Part shown: piece after piece, positions 1 through 8,604 of the stretch
How positions within the stretch are numbered: position 1 is the stretch's first letter
Layout of the letters: the number at the start of each line of letters is the position of its first letter
Program-made: the position numbers and the translations under genes
The notes under the pieces: model-generated
Databases searched by the model: none
The model's input: the letters and a program-made list of their open reading frames with translations, nothing else
Told to the model about the DNA's origin: nothing
From: Variovorax dokdonensis
GTDB taxonomy: Bacteria > Pseudomonadota > Gammaproteobacteria > Burkholderiales > Burkholderiaceae_C
Length of the DNA: 64,000 nt
Assembly (NCBI RefSeq): GCF_030316895.1
Contig: NZ_JASZYV010000002.1
Coordinates: 558,001-622,000 of the forward strand
Reading direction: 5' to 3'

Positions 1-639
1 CTGGTCTCGGCTGGAACTTGGGGCAATCCGCTGGAAGCAGGCGGGAAGGCGGTGCTCGCATTCATGCAGGCGGTCGGCATCGACAAGGCTCATTTGATGG
101 GCAGTTCCTTCGGGGGAGCGGCTGCGCTGCACGCGGCTATGCTTCGCCCCGATTCAGTTGATCGCCTGGTCCTGATGGCACCGGGCGGAGGTATCCCGAG
201 GCCCGGCACAGCGGGCCCTGCCCTGAGCAAACTCTTTGGCTATTACGCAGGCGAGGGGCCGAGTCTGGCGAAGTTTGCAGGCCTAGCCCACGACTTGGTC
301 TTCGACAAGTCTCGCATCAGCCAGGCCTGGCTACAGGAGCGCTACAAGGCCAGTCTGGATAAGGAAATCACTGCGAATCCACCGCTTCGTCTTCCACCAG
401 GCTATGTGCCGCAGCCTGCCCAAGCCCTGTGCAACGACCCGCGCCTTGCACAAATGCGCTCGTCGGTGCTGTTCATGTGGGGCGCGAACGACGAAGTGCA
501 GCCCGTGTCGTGCCTACAAAGCTTCTCGGCAATTCCGCGCCAGGACGCTGTGATCTTGGGCGAATGCGGTCACCTGCCGTACTGGGAGCAGGCGGACAAG
601 GTCAACGAGTTGGCTCTCTGGTTCTTGAGCCGAAATTGA
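1..639 (+). CDS. Alpha/beta hydrolase, 5' end outside the window
   Basis: The frame is open from the first base, so this is the C-terminal part of a longer gene; a GTG at 52 is internal. The nucleophile elbow GSSFGG (Ser at visible residue 36), an acid residue in WGANDEVQP and the catalytic His in GECGHLPYWEQ make up the Ser-Asp-His triad of alpha/beta-hydrolase-fold enzymes. The motif spacing resembles meta-cleavage-product hydrolases, which cut C-C bonds in ring-fission products. The exact substrate is unknown. It is followed 25 bp later by a class II aldolase, which fits a catabolic operon. Confidence 0.85.
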   Translation: MVSAGTWGNPLEAGGKAVLAFMQAVGIDKAHLMGSSFGGAAALHAAMLRPDSVDRLVLMAPGGGIPRPGTAGPALSKLFGYYAGEGPSLAKFAGLAHDLVFDKSRISQAWLQERYKASLDKEITANPPLRLPPGYVPQPAQALCNDPRLAQMRSSVLFMWGANDEVQPVSCLQSFSAIPRQDAVILGECGHLPYWEQADKVNELALWFLSRN

Positions 640-664
640 AACTTCAACAGGAGCAGAGAAGCAA

Positions 665-1432
665 ATGGAGACAAGCATGCAGGATTCGGTTCGCCAGTTG
701 GTATCACCCGAGGAGTGGGAGCAGCGGGTTGCGCTGGCTGCCGCTTATCGGCTGGTGGCCCTTCATAGATGGGACGATCTCGTGTTCACCCATCTGTCGG
801 CGCGCGTCCCCGGTCCCGAACATCACTTCCTGATCAACCCCTATGGCATGACCTTTGACGAGGTGACGGCCTCCAGCCTGGTCAAGGTCGACTTGCAGGG
901 GCGCAAGATGATGCCTTCGGCCTATGAAATCAATCCGGCCGGGTTCACCATCCACAGCGCAATTCACGCGGCACGCGAGGATGCGCAGTGCGTGTTCCAT
1001 GTTCATAGCGCCAACGGCGTTGCCGTCTCGGCGCAAGAGGCGGGGGTGCTGCCCATTTCCCAGCAGTCCATCTTCGTGCTCGCTTCGCTGGGGTACCACG
1101 GCTACGAGGGAGTCGCCCTGCGCGATGACGAAAAGCCACGGCTGGTCGCAGACCTGGGTGGAAAGCAGTTTCTGATGCTCAGAAATCATGGCCTTCTGAC
1201 GGTGGCAGGCAACGTCGCCAACGCCTTCCAGGCGCTCTACACCTTCGAGCGCACGTGCGAGATCCAGGTGAAGGCGCAGGCAGGCGGCGGAAAGCTGGTG
1301 GGCATCCATCCCGAGATCGTGGCGACCGCGATCCAGCAATCCCGTGAAGTCACGCGAGGAGCGGGCGGGGCGCTCGCGTGGCCAGCCCTACTGCGGCGCC
1401 TGGATCGCATCGACGCCAGCTACAAGAACTGA
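665..1432 (+). CDS. Class II aldolase/adducin family protein
   Basis: This 255-residue protein has the zinc-binding class II aldolase fold. An HVHS motif near residue 115 and NHGLL near residue 170 supply the metal-ligand histidines typical of fuculose-phosphate aldolase and adducin-head proteins. Family members catalyse retro-aldol cleavage or decarboxylation of hydroxy-keto acids. An AGGAG-like site about 10 bp upstream supports the ATG at 665; a second in-frame ATG lies at 677. Its stop overlaps possible starts of the next gene (TGATG), so the two are co-translated. The substrate cannot be deduced. Confidence 0.88.
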   Translation: METSMQDSVRQLVSPEEWEQRVALAAAYRLVALHRWDDLVFTHLSARVPGPEHHFLINPYGMTFDEVTASSLVKVDLQGRKMMPSAYEINPAGFTIHSAIHAAREDAQCVFHVHSANGVAVSAQEAGVLPISQQSIFVLASLGYHGYEGVALRDDEKPRLVADLGGKQFLMLRNHGLLTVAGNVANAFQALYTFERTCEIQVKAQAGGGKLVGIHPEIVATAIQQSREVTRGAGGALAWPALLRRLDRIDASYKN

Positions 1433-1446
1433 TGAAGGGGATGACC

Positions 1447-2406
1447 ATGAAGAACCGAATCCCTAGTTTCGTACTGGCCGCGCTGCTAGTCACGGTCTCC
1501 CACGCATACGCCGAATACCCGGAAAAGCCGGTTCGGCTGGTCGTAGCATTTCCAGGTGGTACGGTGCCGGACGTGATGGCGCGCGTCTATGCCGAGAAAA
1601 TCAAGGAGCTCTGGCACGGACAGCCACTGCTGGTAGAGCCGCGGCCAGGCGCCACCGGCACGGTGGGCGCTGAACTTGTGGCGCGGGCACCCGCCGATGG
1701 CTACACGCTGCTTCTCAACTCCAGCGGCTTGATGATCAGCCCCTGGCTACTCAAAACCCGCTTCGACGTATTCAAGGACCTGGTGCCCTTGATCCGTACG
1801 GCCTACACGCCCTACCTGATCTTGACCTCCGGCAAATTGCCGATAAAGACCTTTGACGAGTTCATCGACTATGCAAAGAAGCACCCTGGACAGCTATCCT
1901 GCGCTACCTACGGGATTGGGTCGCCACCTCACATCGCGCTGGAGTTGCTCAATCGGGAGGCAGGAGTGAACATCTTGCATGTCCCCTACAGCACCACCAA
2001 TTCATTGCCAGACACGGTGGCGGGGACGGTCGACTGCTCGATCGCTCCTCCCCTTGGCCAGGATCAGTACGTGAAGTCGGGCCAAGTGCGCGCTATCGCC
2101 CATACCGGCAACGCACCAATTGCCCTGTATCCGGACGCTGTCCCAATTGGGAAGGTCTATCCCGCGGCGACCGTGCTGGGCTGGCAGGCGATCTATGCAC
2201 CCGCCTCTACACCCAAGCCTATTGTCGAAAAGTTGCGTAGTGACTGGTCGAAGGTGCTCGCCGATCCGATAGTTGTTCAGAGGATTCGCGACGTGGGCTT
2301 TGAACCCATGAAGGACTCTTCCATTGACGACGCAACTCGGTCCATGCGGGACGAGTACGAGAAGTTCGGAGACCTGGTCAAGAGCCGAGGCATCAAGGTT
2401 CAGTGA
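1447..2406 (+). CDS. Bug/TctC-family periplasmic substrate-binding receptor (first of four)
   Basis: The 319-residue protein begins with a Sec signal (MKNRIPSF... cleaved after AYA) followed by the YPEKPVRLVV strand and the ADGYTLLLNSS loop typical of Bug receptors. These are the extracytoplasmic ligand-binding part of tripartite tricarboxylate transporters and bind carboxylates such as organic or aromatic acids. In-frame ATGs at 1432, 1441 and 1447 are all possible; 1447 has AAGGGG six bases upstream and gives the cleanest signal peptide. No TctA or TctB membrane gene is in the window, so it either borrows a transporter or acts as a sensor. Confidence 0.9.
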   Translation: MKNRIPSFVLAALLVTVSHAYAEYPEKPVRLVVAFPGGTVPDVMARVYAEKIKELWHGQPLLVEPRPGATGTVGAELVARAPADGYTLLLNSSGLMISPWLLKTRFDVFKDLVPLIRTAYTPYLILTSGKLPIKTFDEFIDYAKKHPGQLSCATYGIGSPPHIALELLNREAGVNILHVPYSTTNSLPDTVAGTVDCSIAPPLGQDQYVKSGQVRAIAHTGNAPIALYPDAVPIGKVYPAATVLGWQAIYAPASTPKPIVEKLRSDWSKVLADPIVVQRIRDVGFEPMKDSSIDDATRSMRDEYEKFGDLVKSRGIKVQ

Positions 2407-2448
2407 ATTCGACGCGCAAGCGCTCGGCAATAGGGAGGAGAAGTACAC

Positions 2449-3132
2449 ATGTATGTCGGTCACTTTGCCATTGGCCTGGCCATCAAGGCGCGGATGCCCG
2501 ATGTCCCTACCCTGCCGATCATGCTCGGGGTCGGCTTCCTGGACATCCTTGATGGCCTGTTCATCATCGCGGGATTCGACAGGGTGACGCCCAATTTGCT
2601 TGCCGGACCGTACCTGTTCTTCGATCTCACATTCATAGATTGGGATCATTCACTTCTCATGGCGCTACTCTGGTCATTGGTGTGGGGTGCACTTTTCTTG
2701 CGCACACCCAAAGTGGCGCTGGTCGCCGCCTTGGCTGCCTTTTCCCATTTCATCGCGGACTGGCCCATGCACAACGGCGACCTGGCGCTGCACCCACATT
2801 CGAGTGAGCACCTGGGATGGGGCCTGTGGGGCAGGTGGGGTACGCTTTCCTGGGCTGCCGAAGGCCTATTCGTGGCGGCTCTGTGCAGCTATGCATGGGT
2901 GAAGTCGGCAGGCCGTGGCGTCAGCTTGGTTTGGCCGTGTGTGGTCCTGGCGGTATTGATGCTCAATCTGTCGCCGTGGCTGTCTCCCATGAAGGTCATT
3001 GCCACTTTGGACGAGCCGGCAGCGCACGTGGCGCACGGAGCGCTCGTGGCTCTTGGATTCCTGGTCCCCGGCTTGCTCATTACGTGGCTCATGAACGCAG
3101 CGGAGCGGCGCGCCGGCCCATCTAGTTGCTGA
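2449..3132 (+). CDS. YdjM-like integral membrane protein (putative metal-dependent hydrolase)
   Basis: This 227-residue protein is very hydrophobic with about six membrane segments. It starts with YVGHFAIGL and carries conserved acidic and histidine positions (LDILDGLF, FIDWDHSLL, FSHFIADWPMHNGD) that resemble the YdjM family of inner-membrane putative metal-dependent hydrolases. A GGAGGAG ribosome site lies just upstream. It follows the Bug gene by 42 bp in the same direction, but the role of such a protein in a catabolic operon is unclear. The family assignment is by motif only. Confidence 0.65.
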   Translation: MYVGHFAIGLAIKARMPDVPTLPIMLGVGFLDILDGLFIIAGFDRVTPNLLAGPYLFFDLTFIDWDHSLLMALLWSLVWGALFLRTPKVALVAALAAFSHFIADWPMHNGDLALHPHSSEHLGWGLWGRWGTLSWAAEGLFVAALCSYAWVKSAGRGVSLVWPCVVLAVLMLNLSPWLSPMKVIATLDEPAAHVAHGALVALGFLVPGLLITWLMNAAERRAGPSSC

Positions 3133-3321
3133 GTCGTAGGGCTGTCCCAGATCGCCTGCGGGCCAGGGGGCGCAATTGTCATGAGCCAATGAAGCGCCAA
3201 GTCAGCCTGCGGCCCGCGCTGGCCACGGATCATTGATGGGGTGGAATGTTGCATTGAGGCGCCGACATGGCGATCAAGCTACCGAGTCGGTCCAATGGAG
3301 TCACTTTCAAGGAGACTGCCA

Positions 3322-4461
3322 ATGACCACTTCCCACGTTGCTCGCCCGGGAGCCCTCAGCGCCCAAGTCATGTCCCAGCAACTGGCTCGCTTTCCCGAGT
3401 ACAACAGCAGCGACGAGGCTCCCGCCAAGAGGTTCGACGCCGATGCGCGCGCCCTCTGGGGCGGCCCCCTCACGCCGATGATGGCGAGCGCAGGCGCCAA
3501 GGGGCACTTCTCAAAGGCGGCACTCTCCTGCCCGCCAACTGCATGCACAGGTTCGATGGAGTTCGCGCCTGCGGCAGCCTCCCACGCTTGGCGCAATCCG
3601 TTGGCGATCGAGAACCTCGTATGCGTCGAGGGTGAGATCGAAGTTACCTACGGCCCGGAACTGGCCGAAAAGTTGACGCTAGGCCTGTGGGACATGGTGT
3701 CCATTCCGCAGGATGTGCGCCATCAGGTGCGGAACCCGGGTGAAGCTGCTTCTCGACTGGTTTCGATTCTCAGCATTTCGCCTGAGGGTTCCTTTGACGC
3801 AGTGTTCGACCACGCAGTTGCCTCGAATGTCAGCGCTCAAGCGAACGAAAAACTCCGTGTGAGCTTCGACTCCAGCAAGGGTAGCCCGGTAGACGCGGCC
3901 ACCATCGCGGGCCGCGTCACGCGCTTTGCGACGCTGGTACCGTACAAGAAGGACCTCAATCGCACCAGTGGACTTCCTCCCGAAGCCACCATGCGGCTGT
4001 CGGCCGGCTCGGTCTTTCCTCTGATCGTGCCCGAGGGTCACATCGGCCGCTCTCGCACTGCGCCCATGTATGGCAATCAGGGACTGTACATCTCCATCGC
4101 CGAATGCACGGCCGGCGACGATGGCCCGCCGCCGCACGCGCACTCGGACACGCAGGAGTCCTTCTACGTGCTAGACGGCAGCTTCGAGATCTGCACCGGC
4201 TTCGACAACGAAAGCATGGTTCCTGCGCGGCCAAATGACCTGTTTGCCGTGCCCAACAAGGTGATGCGCACGTTCAGGAACACCAGTGGCAAGCCCGCAC
4301 GCCTGCTGGTCATCATCCAGGGGCCGGACCGCATGCAGGATACGGTCTCCTTCTCACGCAGCATCGGCGAGGAGTTCAAGACCCGATTCGGCGAGGACAT
4401 CATCGCGAAGTACGCCGACATCCGCATGACTTTCGACGCCGAAGAAAGGCTGGGTGCGTGA
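3322..4461 (+). CDS. Bicupin protein, gentisate-dioxygenase-like layout
   Basis: The 379-residue protein holds two cupin domains. The N-terminal one (around residues 95-160) lacks an obvious full His set. The C-terminal one has GPPPHAHSDTQESFYVLDG followed by a second beta-barrel motif, so it probably binds the metal. Bicupins of this size include ring-cleaving dioxygenases, but the substrate here is not evident. AAGGAGA at 3308-3314 selects the ATG at 3322 over upstream in-frame codons. The stop overlaps the next start (TGATG). Confidence 0.75.
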   Translation: MTTSHVARPGALSAQVMSQQLARFPEYNSSDEAPAKRFDADARALWGGPLTPMMASAGAKGHFSKAALSCPPTACTGSMEFAPAAASHAWRNPLAIENLVCVEGEIEVTYGPELAEKLTLGLWDMVSIPQDVRHQVRNPGEAASRLVSILSISPEGSFDAVFDHAVASNVSAQANEKLRVSFDSSKGSPVDAATIAGRVTRFATLVPYKKDLNRTSGLPPEATMRLSAGSVFPLIVPEGHIGRSRTAPMYGNQGLYISIAECTAGDDGPPPHAHSDTQESFYVLDGSFEICTGFDNESMVPARPNDLFAVPNKVMRTFRNTSGKPARLLVIIQGPDRMQDTVSFSRSIGEEFKTRFGEDIIAKYADIRMTFDAEERLGA

Positions 4462-5441
4462 TGACCGGCTCGAACGGCAAGGCCGCTGTCGGCGGCGCCC
4501 TGGTGCTTGCGGTCGGCAGCTTCCTGAGTCAATCGGCTTCGGCGCAGGATTGGCCAACCCACCCGATTCGCATGATCGTTCCGGCTGCGGCCGGGGGGAG
4601 CACGGACATTGGTGCGCGGCAGGTTGCCAAGGTGATGGCAGCCGAACTGGGTCAACCCGTGGTCGTTGACAACAAGGGCGGAGCCGGCGGGCGGCTGGGT
4701 GCGCAGGAGGCTGCCCGTGCGACGCCCGATGGCTACACGCTCATCTATGGCAACTCGATCACGCATGCGCTGCTCCCGGCCACCAGCAAGTCCGTCAACT
4801 ACGATCCGTTGAAGAGCTTCGCACCCGCTGGAAACGTCTTCTGGTATTCGACCTTGCTGGTTTGCAATCCCAAACTTCCGTTTGGGGACGTGGCCGGCTA
4901 CATCGCCTATGCCAAAGTCAACCCTGGCAAGCTCAACATCGCAACTGCTGGTCTTGGGAGTGGCAACCACTTCAGCAGTGAACTGATGTCGCAGATGGCA
5001 GGTATCAAGGTCACCCACGTTCCATACAAGGGAAACGCTCCCGCTGTTCAGGACGTGATGGGCGGAGCTGCCGACTGCATCCAGCTGAGCGAGGCCAAGA
5101 GCTATCTTGATGCCGGACGCCTGAAAGCCCTCGGCACGACTGGCAAGGCGCGAGACCCCCGCTTCCCGAATGTGCGGACGGTCGACGAACAGGGTCTGAA
5201 GGGATTCGACGCTACCTGGTGGCAAGGCGTGTTTGCTCCAGCGGGAACACCGCCCAACGTGATGGTCAAGCTTGCCGCTGCAGTGCGCAAGGCGGCGGAA
5301 GATCCTTCGACCAAGACGGTCGTGTTCGATTCAGGCTTCGTGCCCGAATATGTTGCGCCGGCCCAGGTGGAAAAGCGCATCCAGGCAGACATGGCGAAGT
5401 TCCGCAAGCTCGCCGCAGATACGGGGATCGAGCTCGAATGA
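4461..5441 (+). CDS. Bug/TctC-family periplasmic receptor (second)
   Basis: This 326-residue exported receptor has a hydrophobic signal ending in SASAQ, then WPTHPIRMIVPAAAGGSTD and ATPDGYTLIYGNS, the ligand-pocket loops of the Bug family. Its ATG overlaps the bicupin stop and its own stop overlaps the next ATG (ATGA), which puts it in one translationally coupled operon with the 2-oxoadipate dioxygenase-like gene. That coupling suggests its ligand is a precursor of the acid handled by those enzymes. Confidence 0.92.
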   Translation: MTGSNGKAAVGGALVLAVGSFLSQSASAQDWPTHPIRMIVPAAAGGSTDIGARQVAKVMAAELGQPVVVDNKGGAGGRLGAQEAARATPDGYTLIYGNSITHALLPATSKSVNYDPLKSFAPAGNVFWYSTLLVCNPKLPFGDVAGYIAYAKVNPGKLNIATAGLGSGNHFSSELMSQMAGIKVTHVPYKGNAPAVQDVMGGAADCIQLSEAKSYLDAGRLKALGTTGKARDPRFPNVRTVDEQGLKGFDATWWQGVFAPAGTPPNVMVKLAAAVRKAAEDPSTKTVVFDSGFVPEYVAPAQVEKRIQADMAKFRKLAADTGIELE

Positions 5442-6820
5442 AAGCGCTGTTGAACCCGGATGTCATCCGGAGTCTGTTCTCCCGCGCTATGTCGGACATG
5501 TACCGCGCGGAAGTGCCGCAATACGGAGCCCTGTGCTCTCTCGTTGGCCAGGTGAACACCGGGGTTCTGGCGGGCGATTCGGCCATGGCGCAGCGCATGC
5601 GGGAAGAGGGGCAGATGGACCGGCTGGATGTGGAGCGCCACGGCGCCGTCCGCGTTGGCACGGCTCAGGAGCTCGCGACAATGGGGCGGCTGTTCGCCGT
5701 GATGGGAATGCAGGCCGTGGGCTACTACGACTTGTCGGTCGCCGGCGTACCGGTGCATGCAACTGCCTTCCGTCCGGTGGACGACGCTTCGTTGGATCGA
5801 AACCCCTTTCGGGTCTTCACGTCGCTGCTTCGTACTGAGCTGATCGCCGATGAGCGCCTGCGGCGCACGGCCAAAAGCATCATCGAGCGTCGTCAGATCT
5901 TTACCGCGGGCTGTCTGGCCCTGATCGATCGGGCCGAGGGCCAGCGTGGATTGAGTGAGGACGAGGCCCACGAGTTCGTGCGCGAAGCGCTTGAGACGTT
6001 CCGCTGGCACGCCGAAGCAACAGTCGACCTGAAGACATACCAGCAGCTGCGGGCGGCTCATCCTTTGGTCGCGGACATCGTCTGCTTCAAGGGGCCGCAC
6101 ATCAACCACCTGACGCCGAGGACTCTGGACATCGATGCGGCGCAGGCTGGCATGCCGGCGATGGGCATCCAGGCCAAAAACTCGATCGAAGGTCCACCTA
6201 CACGTGCCGTTCCGATCCTCTTGCGTCAGACCAGCTTCCTCGCCCTGGAGGAGCCTATCCGCTTCCTGGGCGAAGGGGGCGACGAAGGCACCCATACCGC
6301 CCGTTTCGGTGAAATCGAGCAGCGCGGTTGCGCTCTGACGCGCAAGGGCCGGGCTCTCTATGACCTACTGCTGGGCAAGGCGACGGAGCAATCGAGATCA
6401 GGTGTGCCCATCGAGCAAGCCATGCGCAATGCGTTCGGCGAGTTTCCGGACAGCGAGGCGGAATTGCACAAGGAGGGCTTGGCCTTCTTCTCCTACGAGC
6501 CGAATCTTCGGGTGGCGCAGCAGCAGGTTGCGCCGGAGAGTGCATCGGTGTTCGAACTGGTGGAGAGCGGCTGGCTGACGCTCAAGCCGCTCACCTATGA
6601 GGATTTCCTGCCGGTGAGCGCGGCCGGCATTTTTCGCTCCAATCTGGGCGACAGTGCGCAGCCTGAGTACCAGAGTCAGGGCAATCGAAGTCAGTTCGAG
6701 GCAGCGCTGGGCGCCAAGGTGCTCGATGAGATCTCCCTGTACGAGCAGACGTCCAAGCGATCGCTTGCGGAGGCCCTGAAGGCTCTTTCGCGTGTCGCGA
6801 CGGTTCAGGTGGAGACATGA
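5438..6820 (+). CDS. hglS: 2-oxoadipate dioxygenase/decarboxylase family protein (HglS, DUF1338)
   Basis: The 460-residue protein belongs to the DUF1338/HglS family, Fe(II) enzymes with a vicinal-oxygen-chelate-like fold. They turn 2-oxoadipate plus O2 into D-2-hydroxyglutarate and CO2. The metal-ligand set known from Pseudomonas putida HglS (His, His, Glu) is matched by His68 in VERHGAVR, His224 in HINHLTPRT and Glu292 in FGEIEQRG. The Arg four residues after the first His is also kept. The next gene overlaps by 4 bp and is a D-2-hydroxyglutarate dehydrogenase-like flavoprotein, which makes functional sense. In P. putida this step belongs to lysine catabolism; here no other lysine genes are seen. 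Confidence 0.85.
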   Translation: MKALLNPDVIRSLFSRAMSDMYRAEVPQYGALCSLVGQVNTGVLAGDSAMAQRMREEGQMDRLDVERHGAVRVGTAQELATMGRLFAVMGMQAVGYYDLSVAGVPVHATAFRPVDDASLDRNPFRVFTSLLRTELIADERLRRTAKSIIERRQIFTAGCLALIDRAEGQRGLSEDEAHEFVREALETFRWHAEATVDLKTYQQLRAAHPLVADIVCFKGPHINHLTPRTLDIDAAQAGMPAMGIQAKNSIEGPPTRAVPILLRQTSFLALEEPIRFLGEGGDEGTHTARFGEIEQRGCALTRKGRALYDLLLGKATEQSRSGVPIEQAMRNAFGEFPDSEAELHKEGLAFFSYEPNLRVAQQQVAPESASVFELVESGWLTLKPLTYEDFLPVSAAGIFRSNLGDSAQPEYQSQGNRSQFEAALGAKVLDEISLYEQTSKRSLAEALKALSRVATVQVET

Positions 6821-8220
6821 GCACTGGTGCGATTGCCCCTGCTGAAGTCTTCCGATCGGGGTTGGGCGTGCAAGGTGTCTTTGTCGATGCAGCGGACAAG
6901 GAGCCCTATGAGCGATCGGCCAGGCATGGAGGGGGAGACGCCGTTGGTGTCCTGCGTCCTGGCTCGGAGAAGGAGCTAGCCTGGACGGTCGGAATGGCGT
7001 CCCAGTTGGGCGTGTTAGTGGTAGTGCAAGGCGCCGCCACCGGGCTGGTCTCCGCAGCTACCCCTACCGCGGACGGACGCCAGTGGGTGTTGTCTACGCA
7101 GAGAGTTCGGGATGTTCTGGAAGTGGACCCCATCAATCGATCTGTTCGGGTTTCCGCGGGCTATCGACTGTCGGATGTCAACCGCGCGGCTGCGGAGGTC
7201 GGACTGGCGTTCCCCATCGACCTCGGGGCCGATCCCACGATCGGCGGAATGATCGCGACGAACACGGGTGGTGCACGACTGATCAGGTATGGGGGCGTGA
7301 GAGAGAACCTCTTGGATGTGCGAGCTGCCTTGCTTGAGCCTGCAGCGGTAGTGGTGGGTTCCGATCGAGCGCTGCGCAAGGACAACACGGGCTTGAATTG
7401 GCCCCAGCTCCTGTGCGGCACGTTCGGCGCATTCGGCGTCGTCACCCGGGCAACCTTGAAACTTCATCCGATCCAGCGGCAGAGCGCAACCGCTCTCGTG
7501 GCAGTTTCAGACGCAAAGGCCGCCGTGCACCTCATGTGCGAACTCGAGGCTGAGTTCGGCGAGATGATCAGTGCTTTCGAAGGTTTGTCGGCTGGTGCGC
7601 TCGATGCGGTGAGACAGCACCAAAAGAACGTGACAGTGCCCTTCGCAACCACGCCGCCCTATGCGGTGCTCGTGGAGGTTTCGAGTGCGATCCCTCCGGG
7701 TCGTGGGCTGGACCTGGAGGCCATGATGATGGCCTGGCTGGAGCGGCGCATGGAGGAAGGCGACCTCGAGGACGCTGTCGTCGACAAACCCGCCCAGCTG
7801 TGGCGGATCCGCCATTCGGTAAGCGAGGCCGTCCAGTCGCTCGGCAAGATGGTGGCATTCGATCTGGCGGTCAGTCGCTCTCGTTTTGCCGAGTTTCGGG
7901 ATGCCGCCCTCGAGGCAGTCGCGAAGATCGTACCGGCCGCGATGCTCTGTGACTTTGGACACCTAGGTGATGGGGGGGCGCACCTCAATCTTGTCGTGCC
8001 CGCTGAGACGGCGCCCGAACAGATCGCCGAACTTCGTGACGCCATCTACGACCTGACCGTGCTGCGGTTTGAAGGCAGCTATAGCGCCGAGCATGGCATT
8101 GGGCCTTACAACGAAACCTACTACAGGCGCTACGCTGATCCGCAGACGCGGCAGCTGGCAACCCTGCTCAAGAGCCGCTTCGACCCGAACGGTCTCCTAG
8201 GCAACGTGGATCTTGGATGA
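6817..8220 (+). CDS. FAD-binding oxidoreductase, D-2-hydroxyglutarate dehydrogenase-like
   Basis: The 467-residue protein has the PCMH/VAO-type FAD domain (residues ~40-220, including GADPTIGGMIATNTGG and LCGTFGAFGVVT) and the C-terminal FAD-oxidase domain ending in GSYSAEHGIGPYN and RFDPNGLLGN. This is the layout of D-lactate, glycolate and D-2-hydroxyglutarate dehydrogenases. Because it overlaps the HglS-like gene by 4 bp, oxidation of D-2-hydroxyglutarate to 2-oxoglutarate is the likely reaction, which would feed carbon into the TCA cycle. The specificity is inferred from context. Confidence 0.85.
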   Translation: MSTGAIAPAEVFRSGLGVQGVFVDAADKEPYERSARHGGGDAVGVLRPGSEKELAWTVGMASQLGVLVVVQGAATGLVSAATPTADGRQWVLSTQRVRDVLEVDPINRSVRVSAGYRLSDVNRAAAEVGLAFPIDLGADPTIGGMIATNTGGARLIRYGGVRENLLDVRAALLEPAAVVVGSDRALRKDNTGLNWPQLLCGTFGAFGVVTRATLKLHPIQRQSATALVAVSDAKAAVHLMCELEAEFGEMISAFEGLSAGALDAVRQHQKNVTVPFATTPPYAVLVEVSSAIPPGRGLDLEAMMMAWLERRMEEGDLEDAVVDKPAQLWRIRHSVSEAVQSLGKMVAFDLAVSRSRFAEFRDAALEAVAKIVPAAMLCDFGHLGDGGAHLNLVVPAETAPEQIAELRDAIYDLTVLRFEGSYSAEHGIGPYNETYYRRYADPQTRQLATLLKSRFDPNGLLGNVDLG

Positions 8221-8272
8221 CTGGTCCCCGGCGGAAAGCGGCGGCCATCGCGCAGAATGAAAGGAGTACGCA

Positions 8273-8572
8273 ATGATCGTGGAAGTGGCTGAGTTCCGGG
8301 TGAAAGCCGAGGATCACGCCGAATTTGGCAAGGCGCTAACGGCAGGTGTTGAGAAGTTCCTGTCGAAGTCTCGCGGCTATAGGTCGCACCGCATCCTGGG
8401 CGGAATCGAATCACCAGGGCGCTACCTGTTGGTTGTGCAGTGGGAGAGCCTCGAGGATCACATGGAAGGCTTTCGGGGCGGCCCGACATTTGCCGACTGG
8501 CGCGCCGTCATCTCTCCATTCTTCGTACAGCCGCCGCAGATGGAGCACTTCGTCCTGTCGGACGGGACTTGA
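8273..8572 (+). CDS. Antibiotic biosynthesis monooxygenase (ABM) domain protein
   Basis: This small 99-residue protein has the ABM ferredoxin-like alpha/beta fold: an opening EVAEFRVKAEDHAEF strand, a central GYRSHRIL segment and the LVVQWESLEDH strand. Proteins of this type are cofactor-independent monooxygenases or decarbonylases acting on activated aromatics; others only bind ligand. AAGGAG precedes the ATG. It is the last gene of the forward operon and converges on the GntR regulator gene. Confidence 0.8.
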   Translation: MIVEVAEFRVKAEDHAEFGKALTAGVEKFLSKSRGYRSHRILGGIESPGRYLLVVQWESLEDHMEGFRGGPTFADWRAVISPFFVQPPQMEHFVLSDGT

Positions 8573-8604
8573 TCCCTGGCGCGCGCACCTCGGCGCACCT
8601 CCTC

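Noticed and set aside
704..1339. Long open frame opposite the class II aldolase gene
   Set aside because: It is the antisense shadow of a GC-rich gene with conserved motifs on the other strand; no domain or ribosome site.
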